Shown here: positions 56,069-64,000 of the stretch, piece after piece | Position numbering within the stretch: position 1 is the stretch's first letter | How the letters are laid out: the number at the start of each line of letters is the position of its first letter | Position numbers and translations under genes: made by a program | DNA from: an uncultured Litoreibacter sp. | GTDB taxonomy: Bacteria; Pseudomonadota; Alphaproteobacteria; Rhodobacterales; Rhodobacteraceae | Assembly (NCBI GenBank): GCA_938030665.1 | Contig: CALHHY010000115.1 | Location: 1-64,000 of the forward strand | Direction: 5' to 3' | Length of the DNA: 64,000 nt | The notes under the pieces: model-generated | Database searches by the model: none | Seen by the model: the letters and a program-made list of their open reading frames with translations, nothing else | What the model was told of the DNA's origin: nothing

Positions 56069-56413
56069 ATGAACCTGACCGGCCTCACCCAAAACGGCGT
56101 TCTTATCCTGACCCCGGATTCGGAGCGTATCGACGCCGCTGGCGCGATCTACCTTAAGGATCAGTTCCGCGACCTGACAACTGACACGGACTGTCGGGTG
56201 GTGATGGATTTATCCAACGTCACCTTCATGGATAGCAGCGGTCTGGGGGCAATGGTGTCGGCGTTGAAGCTGCTTCAGGGGCGCAAGCTTGAGCTGTCAG
56301 GCCTGACGCCGGTTGTGGCAAAGGTGCTGAAACTCACCCGAATGGATCAGGTGTTTGTTGTTCACCCGGACCTAAATGCAGCCTTGGCTTATGACGGCGC
56401 CAATGCAGCATGA
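56069..56413 (+). CDS. STAS-domain anti-sigma factor antagonist
   Basis: CRVVMDLSNVTFMDSSGLGAMVSALKLL, STAS Ser phosphorylation motif. Confidence 0.9.
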   Translation: MNLTGLTQNGVLILTPDSERIDAAGAIYLKDQFRDLTTDTDCRVVMDLSNVTFMDSSGLGAMVSALKLLQGRKLELSGLTPVVAKVLKLTRMDQVFVVHPDLNAALAYDGANAA

Positions 56414-56888
56414 TCCGCATCCAAATGTGGAATTCAATGCGCTTGATCCGGCAAGCGACTGGCAGACATTCACTGGCGAAACAGGAAGCAACGGCATTCG
56501 GGACGTCATGCTGGTGGTATCAAGACAATTGGCGGAAGCTATCCTGATCCCCGAAGGGCTGCGCGAAAACGCGGAGGTTGTGATCGCCGAAGTGCTCAAC
56601 AACATCGCGGAACATAGCTACAAGGGGGAGGCTGGCGGAAAGCTGCAGCTGCGCCTTGGCCTGCACGCGACCTGGATAGACGTAGAGACACAAGATTTCG
56701 GGGTCCCGATGCCGGGGCTCGATATCCCCGCGAAGCGGCAACCGAACCCTGACGCACCCGCTGCCGCACTGCAAGAAGGCGGATTTGGCTGGTACCTTAT
56801 TCATACGCTGGCCCCGAAGCCGCACTACATCCGCCGGGGCAAAACAAACATCCTGCGTTTCAGGGTGACGGAAAGCGCCCTGAACTAA
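56394..56888 (+). CDS. ATP-binding anti-sigma regulatory kinase (HATPase_c, RsbW-like)
   Basis: EVVIAEVLNNIAEHSYKG N-box, DFGVPMPG; coupled to STAS gene; exact start uncertain. Confidence 0.85.
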   Translation, partial: TAPMQHDPHPNVEFNALDPASDWQTFTGETGSNGIRDVMLVVSRQLAEAILIPEGLRENAEVVIAEVLNNIAEHSYKGEAGGKLQLRLGLHATWIDVETQDFGVPMPGLDIPAKRQPNPDAPAAALQEGGFGWYLIHTLAPKPHYIRRGKTNILRFRVTESALN

Positions 56889-57288
56889 CGCCCGTAAGCC
56901 AGCCAGTTTCGCCAGCGGAGCGCAGGTCCAGGCGGATTGCCCGATTGTTTCCAGAGGCCCGACAGTGCAGATCATTGTTCTTCGGATTTAGCGATTTGCC
57001 CCACGCTCGCCGCAATTCTTGCGCATCTCGGTCGGAATTGAAGGCGATCTAGGTCGGGTAGCTGCATAGCTTCCCTCGGCGCCGCGTTTATCAGCCCCCA
57101 CCCAGATGCGTGGCGTCGAGGAACCTTCCCCCTCCCAGAATCGTCGACTTACCCATCACACCCACGCAATGCTATTTTGCGATTGGCCCCGGATGGTGCT
57201 TCAGGGCGCGTATCGAAACTGTGTCCTAGACATTCGACACAGCAATCCTATCCTGCTGCCTCAACACCATCCGTGCAGAGAGGCTTGC

Positions 57289-58869
57289 ATGCGCGACTTC
57301 CACCTTCCCGGCCGCTCCACGGTTATTGCTGCAAACGGGCTTTGCGCCACCTCCCACCCACTGGCCGCGAAAGTCGCTGTGCAAATGATGGAGGCTGGCG
57401 GCAACGCCGTCGACGCCGCAATCTCCGCCGCGCTGCTTTTGGGCATATGCGAGCCGCAGATGACAGGCATTGGGGGCGATTGCTTTGTGCTCGTCAAGCC
57501 TGCCAGCAGCGACGATGTCGTCGCATTGAACGGATCCGGGCGCGCACCCAAAGGGCTGGATGCCGCTGATCTGCGCGCGGCTGGGCAGTCCATCATGGAC
57601 CCGTCTAGCGCGGCGTCGGTGACGGTGCCGGGCGCGATGGACGCATTTTGCAGACTTTCCAAGGATTACGGCAGCCTTGGCCTCAAAGCCATCTTCGCAC
57701 CCGCGATCCATTATGCCGAAGCCGGGGTGCCGGTCGCGCCGCGCACCACCTTTGATTGGAAAGTCGCGAAAGATGTCCCCCAAGGTGCAGCCGCGGGTTT
57801 CTATCTGTTGGACGGAAGAGCACCCAGCGCGGGGCAGATGTTTCGCGCCCCTCAACAGGCCGAGGTCTTGCGCCGCGTGGCCCAGGACGGGCGCGATGCG
57901 TTCTACGAGGGCGAGATCGCCGAGGACATGGTCACCTCGCTTCAAAACGCGGGCGGCGCCCACACCCTAGAAGATTTCGCGAGCACGCGCTGCGACTACA
58001 CGACCCCTATCTCAGGCACCTATAAGGACATCGAGCTGGTCGAGCATCCGCCCAATGGGCAAGGCGCGACAGCGCTGTTGATGAACAATATCCTGGCGCA
58101 GTTCGACATTGCCGCACTCGACCCGTTCGGCAGCGCGCGCGCGCATATCGAGGCTGAGACCGCAAAGCTGGCATATGACGCGCGCAACCGCTTCCTGGCC
58201 GATCCCGACCACATGGCCCGGCTCGACCATATGCTGGCGATGGAAACGGCCAAAAAACTGGCGGCGTTGATTGACACAAAAAAAGCGATGGCCGCGCCGG
58301 CGCCCTTGACCGAGAATATCCACCGCGAAACCGTCTATCTGACCGTTGTGGATCGCAACCGGATGGCCGTGTCGCTGATTTATTCGATCTTCCACAGCTT
58401 CGGGTCTGGGATCGCGTCAGACAAGTTTGGCATTCTGTTCCAGAACCGCGGCGCCGGCTTCAGCCTTGAGGACGGCCACCCCAACGAGGCGAAAGGTGGC
58501 AAACGCCCGATGCACACGATCATCCCCGGCATGCTCAAAAAAGCAGGCAAGGTGGTGATGCCCTTCGGCGTGATGGGCGGTGCATATCAGCCCAACGGGC
58601 ATGCTCGGTTCATCTCCAACATCGCCGATTTCGGCATGGACCCGCAGGCCGCGATTGACGCCCCACGCAGCTTCTCAGACGATGGCGACATGAAGGTCGA
58701 GCGCGGCTACAGTGACGCCGTTCGGCAGGAGCTGTCGGATATGGGCCATAATGTCAGCATCCCCGATACCGCAATCGGAGGGGCACAGGCCATCATGATT
58801 GATGATGAGAACGGTGTGCTGCATGGCGCATCAGATCCACGCAAAGATGGCTGTGCGCTAGGCTATTAG
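57289..58869 (+). CDS. Gamma-glutamyltransferase family protein
   Basis: ANGLCATSHPLAAKVAVQMMEAGGNAVDAAISAALLLGICEPQMTGIGGDCFVLV; start chosen at MRDFHLPGRST. Confidence 0.9.
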   Translation: MRDFHLPGRSTVIAANGLCATSHPLAAKVAVQMMEAGGNAVDAAISAALLLGICEPQMTGIGGDCFVLVKPASSDDVVALNGSGRAPKGLDAADLRAAGQSIMDPSSAASVTVPGAMDAFCRLSKDYGSLGLKAIFAPAIHYAEAGVPVAPRTTFDWKVAKDVPQGAAAGFYLLDGRAPSAGQMFRAPQQAEVLRRVAQDGRDAFYEGEIAEDMVTSLQNAGGAHTLEDFASTRCDYTTPISGTYKDIELVEHPPNGQGATALLMNNILAQFDIAALDPFGSARAHIEAETAKLAYDARNRFLADPDHMARLDHMLAMETAKKLAALIDTKKAMAAPAPLTENIHRETVYLTVVDRNRMAVSLIYSIFHSFGSGIASDKFGILFQNRGAGFSLEDGHPNEAKGGKRPMHTIIPGMLKKAGKVVMPFGVMGGAYQPNGHARFISNIADFGMDPQAAIDAPRSFSDDGDMKVERGYSDAVRQELSDMGHNVSIPDTAIGGAQAIMIDDENGVLHGASDPRKDGCALGY

Positions 58870-58890
58870 ACCGGCGCGGTCGAGGACACG

Positions 58891-59220
58891 CTAGTTGAAA
58901 TCGAATTGCAGCGGGTATTTGCCCTGCCCGTCGAAAGAACCAAACATCGCGTTCAGGTCAGGGTGCTCGACAGGTTTACCGGTGGTGTCTTCCAGCAGGT
59001 TCTGCTCTGACACGTAGGCCACGTAATAGCTTTCATCATTTTCGGCCAGCAGATGATAGAACGGCTGATCACGCCGGGGGCGAGACGCCTCCGGAATGTT
59101 GTCATACCATTCTTCGCTATTGTTGAATTCAGGGTCGACGTCAAAAATGACACCGCGAAACGGATGTTTCTTGTGCCGAACAACCTGGCCAAGTGTATAT
59201 TTTGCGCACTGTCTAAGCAT
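58891..59220 (-). CDS. hspQ: Heat shock protein HspQ
   Basis: YTLGQVVRHKKHPFRGVIFDVDPEF...RDQPFYHLLAENDESYYVAYVSEQNLLED. Confidence 0.9.
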   Translation of the reverse strand: MLRQCAKYTLGQVVRHKKHPFRGVIFDVDPEFNNSEEWYDNIPEASRPRRDQPFYHLLAENDESYYVAYVSEQNLLEDTTGKPVEHPDLNAMFGSFDGQGKYPLQFDFN

Positions 59221-59306
59221 AACAATTGATGACCCCCGATGCTTTAGTTAGACCCCGCTTTGTGGGTTTGTCCACATTTCCAAGCGAAAAAACAACGAAA
59301 CAGTCT

Positions 59307-60188
59307 GTGAACCTTATCCTGACAGTCTTTGAAGTCGTAGCGCCGGTGTTCCTGCTGGCGAGCATCGGCTTTGCCTGGGTGAAGCTTGGTTTCGACTACC
59401 GAATCGAGTTTGTAACCCGGTTGGCCATGACCCTGTCGGTGCCCTGCCTGATATTCGCGGCCCTCATGCAGACCGAGATCGCGCCCGAGGCGCTTGGCAC
59501 CGTGTTTCTGGCGACGGTCGTGACATACGCGCTGATCACCGTGGGCTGTTACTTGCTGGTCAAGGCCGGGCGGCTGAACGTGCGCACCTATCTGGCACCG
59601 CTGATCATGGGTAACACGGGCAATCTGGGATTACCCTTGGCGCTTTTTGCGTTCGGGGATGAGGGGTTGGGTTACGCCGTCGTCATCTTTGCAATGATGG
59701 GAATTTATTCCTTTACCTACGGGGTCTGGCTGGTCTCGGGCGGCGGCGACCTGCGCAAAGTGGTGGAGGAACCCTTGGTCGGGGCCACGCTTCTGGGCGC
59801 GCTGTTTCTGTGGCAGGGCTGGCAAACGCCGCGTTTCCTGACCAACACGATTGAGCTTGTGGGCCAAATGGCGATCCCGTTGATGCTGATCACGCTTGGC
59901 GTCGCGGTGGCGCGGCTGCAACCGGGCGCCGTCAGCCGGGCGATCTGGCTGTCGGCGCTAAAAGCCGCGCTATGCGTCGCCGTCGCATGGTCTGCCGGCA
60001 CCTATTTTGCGCTCGCGCCCGTGCCCTTGGCCGTCCTGATCCTGCAGGCTGCGACCCCGGTGGCTGTGACCTCCTACCTGCTGGCGGCGAAATACGAGGC
60101 GGATGCCGACCCGGTGGCGGGGCTTGTCGTGGTTTCCACCCTGATGTCGGTTGGCTTTATCCCGCTGATCCTCGTCTTTTTGATTTAG
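59307..60188 (+). CDS. AEC family transporter
   Basis: NLILTVFEVVAPVFLLASIGFAWVKLGFD; MGNTGNLGLPLALFAFG; GTG start inferred at 59307. Confidence 0.88.
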   Translation: MNLILTVFEVVAPVFLLASIGFAWVKLGFDYRIEFVTRLAMTLSVPCLIFAALMQTEIAPEALGTVFLATVVTYALITVGCYLLVKAGRLNVRTYLAPLIMGNTGNLGLPLALFAFGDEGLGYAVVIFAMMGIYSFTYGVWLVSGGGDLRKVVEEPLVGATLLGALFLWQGWQTPRFLTNTIELVGQMAIPLMLITLGVAVARLQPGAVSRAIWLSALKAALCVAVAWSAGTYFALAPVPLAVLILQAATPVAVTSYLLAAKYEADADPVAGLVVVSTLMSVGFIPLILVFLI

Positions 60189-60268
60189 CGCCAGCGTTGC
60201 GCGCTTTGCACAGGAGCGAATTTCGGGTAACATTGCCCCAATAAGCCGGACAACCGGCACCGCAAAAC

Positions 60269-60865
60269 ATGAGCAGGCAGATGATCACCCCTTTCCGCGC
60301 TATGGCGCTTTTATTGCTTTTGGCAGCCTGCGGGTCGAACACCGGATCCGCCCCCCGCAACCTGGATAATGCGTGCCTGATCGTGGCGCAGAACCCGAAC
60401 TGGCTGCGCGAAATGAAACGGACGGAGCGGAAATGGGGCGTGCCTGTCGCCGTGCAGATGGCCACGATCTACCAGGAAAGCAAATTCGTGCATAACGCGC
60501 GCCCGCCACATCGCTACGCGCTTGGGGTGATCCCCAAAGGGCGCCAGTCATCCGCCCTAGGTTTCAGCCAGGCGCTGGACGGTACCTGGAAGGAATACCA
60601 ACGCGACCAGAACAAGTTCCGCGCCAAGCGCACCCGCTTTGGCGACGCGGTTGATTTCATGGGCTGGTATATGGATGGCAGCGCCCGGCGGATCGGCGTG
60701 TCGAAGACCGACACACGCAACCAGTATCTGGCCTATCACGAAGGGCGGACGGGGTTCGCGCGCGGCTCCTACCGGAACAAGTCCTGGCTGGTGCGTATCG
60801 CAGGAGAGGTTGCCGCGCGGGCGCAGACTTATAACGCGCAGCTGATCTCCTGCGGGAAGGTCTAG
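60269..60865 (+). CDS. Lytic transglycosylase SLT-like lipoprotein
   Basis: Lipobox LLLLAACGS; KWGVPVAVQMATIYQESKFVHNARPP...ALGFSQALDGTWKEY. Confidence 0.85.
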   Translation: MSRQMITPFRAMALLLLLAACGSNTGSAPRNLDNACLIVAQNPNWLREMKRTERKWGVPVAVQMATIYQESKFVHNARPPHRYALGVIPKGRQSSALGFSQALDGTWKEYQRDQNKFRAKRTRFGDAVDFMGWYMDGSARRIGVSKTDTRNQYLAYHEGRTGFARGSYRNKSWLVRIAGEVAARAQTYNAQLISCGKV

Positions 60866-60878
60866 GAAGGCCGCCCTC

Positions 60879-61508
60879 ATGACAAAATCCGGCCCGGATG
60901 AGCTTCACCATTACGCGGCCAAGGGCAGTCTGCTGGAGGCCCCCGACGGGGCCTGCCTGTTCCGCCCCGGTGACGAGGGGCGTGCCTTTCTGATCGTCAC
61001 CTCCGGCGCGGTGCGGGTGGAGCAGACAAACAGCGCCGGTCGCACCATCGTTTTGTACCGGGTAGAGGCGGGCGATAGCTGCGTTCTGACGACCACCAGC
61101 CTGTTGTCGCGCAAACCCTACGCGGGCTACGGCTATGCAGAAGGGGATGTGAGCGCCATCGCGATTTCCGCCGCGCAATTTCGCCAGCTCCTGGCCACCG
61201 ACGCGCGGTTTCAGGAACTTGTCTTTCGCAGCTTCGCCGACCGCGTGGGGGAACTGACGGATGTCATCGACGAGCTGCTGGAACACCGCACGGACCTCAG
61301 GCTCGCGCGCTGGCTGGCAGAGCGCGACACCGCGCCGATCTCCACGACACAACAGGCCCTCGCACAAGAGCTTGGCACCGCGCGGGAGGTCGTGTCGCGC
61401 AGTTTGAAACTGTTTGAAAAGCGCGGCTGGATCTCACATAGCCGTGGCACAATCACGGTGCACGATGCGCCAGGTCTACGCGCCTATGGCAGTCAGGCGG
61501 GTTTGTGA
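60879..61508 (+). CDS. Crp/Fnr family transcriptional regulator
   Basis: cNMP-binding-like domain; HTH TTQQALAQELGTAREVVSRSLKLFEKRGWI. Confidence 0.9.
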   Translation: MTKSGPDELHHYAAKGSLLEAPDGACLFRPGDEGRAFLIVTSGAVRVEQTNSAGRTIVLYRVEAGDSCVLTTTSLLSRKPYAGYGYAEGDVSAIAISAAQFRQLLATDARFQELVFRSFADRVGELTDVIDELLEHRTDLRLARWLAERDTAPISTTQQALAQELGTAREVVSRSLKLFEKRGWISHSRGTITVHDAPGLRAYGSQAGL

Positions 61509-61575
61509 CTCTGTCACGGTAACGATGCGCAATTCGTGATCTGAAGGCCCCGTAACCACGAGGGAAGGACCTTCA

Positions 61576-61764
61576 ATGACACGCAATCTTGGACAAATCG
61601 ACCGCATCGCCCGCTTCATTTTGGGCACCATCCTGATTTTGATGGCAGCCATGGGCATGATCGGGGCGTGGGGCTATCTGGGCGTCATTTTTGCCGCCAC
61701 ATCGCTGATCAGCTTTTGCCCGATCTATCGGATCTTTGGCCTGAAGACGTGCCAAGACTGCTGA
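61576..61764 (+). CDS. DUF2892 (YgaP-like) small membrane protein
   Basis: MTRNLGQIDRIARFILGTILILMA...SFCPIYRIFGLKTCQDC. Confidence 0.88.
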   Translation: MTRNLGQIDRIARFILGTILILMAAMGMIGAWGYLGVIFAATSLISFCPIYRIFGLKTCQDC

Positions 61765-61851
61765 TCCGGCGCGTGGCGATTGCCGCAGCCATCGTTGCGG
61801 CAATCGCGCTATTGGTACTGCTGGCCACCTTGGTGGCCTTCGCATGACGGC

Positions 61852-62454
61852 TTAGAAGCCGCGCGCCGCGATCTCTTGCGGGATGTTGAACTTACGCGAC
61901 GGGATCGAACTGGTTTCCTGCAATTGCTGCATGATCACCGTTGTCTTCTGGCCCGCATCGTTGGTGATCACCCATTGGCGCAGCTGCACCGGATTGCCGG
62001 TGAATTTCAGCTGGATATTGCCGTATTCCGGGTGCTTGGGGTCCTGGACCGTAACGACGGTCGCCTCCCCCTCTTCGCGGTGGCCTACGATCATGTTGTT
62101 CTGGTTGAAGTTGATGTTGCGCGCCAGGATCAGGTTCAGCGGCGTGCGCGCCAGCGGAAACTGCTCAGGCCGGACATTTGATTTGGGGTCGAAAATGGCT
62201 ACCTGACTGCCGCCCGCAATCACCAGCGAGTTGTCAGGCGGGTCGTATTCAAACCGGGCGCGGCCGGGACGTTTGATGAAAATGGTGCCCGTGGTGATGG
62301 TGCCGTCATCATTAATCTGGGTGAAATCACTGGTTGCCGACGTGATCCCCTGAATGTAGCGCGCCACATCGTTCAGCGGGACTTTCTCGGCCCAGGCCTG
62401 CCCGGTCATCAACAGCACCGCCGTTGCCGTCACGATAAAGCTTCTGCGTCTCAT
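61852..62454 (-). CDS. lolA: Outer-membrane lipoprotein carrier protein LolA
   Basis: FTQINDDGTITTGTIFIKRPGRARFEYDPPDNSLVIAGGSQVAIFDPKSN; start chosen at MRRRSFIVTAT. Confidence 0.9.
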   Translation of the reverse strand: MRRRSFIVTATAVLLMTGQAWAEKVPLNDVARYIQGITSATSDFTQINDDGTITTGTIFIKRPGRARFEYDPPDNSLVIAGGSQVAIFDPKSNVRPEQFPLARTPLNLILARNINFNQNNMIVGHREEGEATVVTVQDPKHPEYGNIQLKFTGNPVQLRQWVITNDAGQKTTVIMQQLQETSSIPSRKFNIPQEIAARGF

Positions 62455-62559
62455 GGTGTTACCTCGAATTGCTTTGATCAGCATATAGGTCGCAGCATGC
62501 CGGCCCACCAGTGATAGGCAATAACAAGCCTGCGATAGCCGATACGTTGCGCTCAGGCG

Positions 62560-64000
62560 CTAGTGCTGTTCGGGCACCAGAATCTCGCGCTTGCCCACAT
62601 GGTTGGCGGGGGAGACGAGCCCCTCCTCCTCCATCTGCTCGACCAGCCGGGCGGCCTTGTTATAACCGATGGCAAGCTTGCGCTGGATATAGGAAGTGGA
62701 GCATTTCCGATCCTTGATCACCACCTGCACCGCCGTGTCATAAAGCGCGTCCTCGCCGTCGGTGTTGCCACCCAGGCCCAGCACCATGTCGATATCGGAA
62801 GATTTCTCCTCATCGGGGCCTTCGACAACGCCGGACATATAGGCCGGCGGCCCGTAGGATTTCAGGTGGTTGACGATCTCTTCCACCTCCTCGTCGCTGA
62901 CGAAAGGCCCGTGCACGCGGGTAATCTTGGAACCGCCTGCCATGTAAAGCATGTCGCCCATACCCAGCAGCTGCTCCGCCCCCATCTCGCCCAAAATGGT
63001 GCGGCTATCGATTTTGGAGGTGACCTGGAAGGAAATCCGGGTCGGGAAGTTGGCTTTGATCGTACCGGTGATCACATCAACCGACGGGCGCTGCGTGGCC
63101 ATGATCAGGTGGATGCCCGACGCCCGCGCCATCTGCGCCAGACGCTGGATGCAGGCCTCGATCTCTTTGCCGGCGACCATCATCAGATCGGCCATCTCGT
63201 CCACGATCACCACGATATATGGCATGGCCTCGGGCTGGAATTCCTCCGTCTCGAAGATCGGTTCGCCGGTTTCGTCGTCAAAACCCGTCTGCACCGTCCG
63301 GGAGAACATCTCCCCCTTAGACAGCGCGTCTTTCACCCGGCCATTATAGCCGTCAATGTTGCGCACGCCCATTTTGGACATTTTGCGGTAGCGCTCTTCC
63401 ATCTCGCCCACGGTCCATTTCAGCGCGACAACCGCCTTTTTGGGATCGGTCACAACAGGCGACAGCAGATGCGGGATGCCGTCATAGACGCTGAGCTCCA
63501 GCATCTTCGGGTCGATCATGATCAGCCGGCATTCTTCCGGCGTCAGCTTATAAAGCAGCGACAGGATCATCGTGTTGATCGCGACGGACTTGCCCGACCC
63601 CGTGGTCCCAGCAATCAGCAGGTGAGGCATCTTGGCCAAGTTCGCCACGATGCTTTCGCCACCGATATCCTTGCCCAAAGCCAAAGGCAGCTTCTGCGTC
63701 CCGTCGCCGAAATCGCGCGACGCCAGTATTTCGCGCAGCACGACCATCTCGCGCTTTTCATTCGGCAGCTCGATCCCGATGACAGACCGGCCCGGTACGG
63801 TGGAAACCCGCGCGGACAACGCCGACATGGATCGCGCAATATCATCGGCAAGACCAATGACGCGGGAGGCTTTCAGACCGGGTGCAGGCTCCAGCTCATA
63901 CATCGTGACAACGGGGCCCGGTCGGACGGAGACGATTTCGCCCTTCACGCCGTAATCATCCAGCACCGCCTCCAGCATCCGCGCGTTTTCTTCCAGCGCC
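62560..64000 (-). CDS. ftsK: DNA translocase FtsK, C-terminal part (5' end beyond window)
   Basis: Walker [44 protein letters not shown], gamma-domain [42 protein letters not shown]. Confidence 0.95.
   Translation of the reverse strand, partial: ALEENARMLEAVLDDYGVKGEIVSVRPGPVVTMYELEPAPGLKASRVIGLADDIARSMSALSARVSTVPGRSVIGIELPNEKREMVVLREILASRDFGDGTQKLPLALGKDIGGESIVANLAKMPHLLIAGTTGSGKSVAINTMILSLLYKLTPEECRLIMIDPKMLELSVYDGIPHLLSPVVTDPKKAVVALKWTVGEMEERYRKMSKMGVRNIDGYNGRVKDALSKGEMFSRTVQTGFDDETGEPIFETEEFQPEAMPYIVVIVDEMADLMMVAGKEIEACIQRLAQMARASGIHLIMATQRPSVDVITGTIKANFPTRISFQVTSKIDSRTILGEMGAEQLLGMGDMLYMAGGSKITRVHGPFVSDEEVEEIVNHLKSYGPPAYMSGVVEGPDEEKSSDIDMVLGLGGNTDGEDALYDTAVQVVIKDRKCSTSYIQRKLAIGYNKAARLVEQMEEEGLVSPANHVGKREILVPEQH

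Noticed and set aside
56069-56888. STAS/HATPase pair as a novel CIS regulator
   Set aside because: Ordinary RsbV/RsbW-type partner-switch pair 18 kb from the CIS; no sequence evidence linking them.
1-64000. CRISPR array, tRNA or rRNA genes
   Set aside because: No regularly spaced direct repeats or recognisable tRNA/rRNA sequences noticed by eye; a tRNAscan/CRISPR search would be needed to exclude them formally.

Overview
64 kb chromosomal window that looks alphaproteobacterial (Rhodobacteraceae-like gene content, high GC). All calls come from reading the sequence and supplied ORFs; no database search was run. Left to right: (i) a T6SS-type cargo/adaptor fragment on the minus strand (DUF2169 protein, ketosynthase-like protein with a Gln at the nucleophile position, and the N-terminus of a DUF4150/PAAR-like protein cut by the window edge); (ii) a decayed IS6-family transposase; (iii) an FDH3-type formate dehydrogenase locus with accessory genes (TorD-like chaperone, DUF3305/DUF3306, 4Fe-4S protein, cytochrome, Mrp ATPase, ligase-like protein); (iv) the main item of interest, a ~24 kb single-strand contractile injection system (CIS, Afp/PVC/eCIS-like) at 14162-38382 with cap, sheath, two tube proteins, DUF5908, LysM, spike, PAAR, gp25, two large baseplate proteins, fibre-like protein, tape measure and AAA+ ATPase. 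Unusual features of this CIS are a ~260-aa insertion in its single sheath protein resembling adhesin repeats (CSPG-like and CshA-like), an embedded lipoprotein, and a terminal 1105-aa secreted/membrane protein with a PG-binding-like N-terminus and a GH18-like domain lacking the catalytic motif. Together these suggest an envelope-associated CIS rather than a simple released particle (inference); (v) an operon with a GluR0-like ligand-gated channel, a methyltransferase, an SBP-permease fusion and a second permease, but no ABC ATPase; (vi) a glycine-betaine/dimethylglycine-type one-carbon cluster; (vii) ordinary housekeeping genes ending in lolA and ftsK. One CDS missing from the ORF track (DUF5908, 57 aa, 33628-33801) was found by reading the minus strand.
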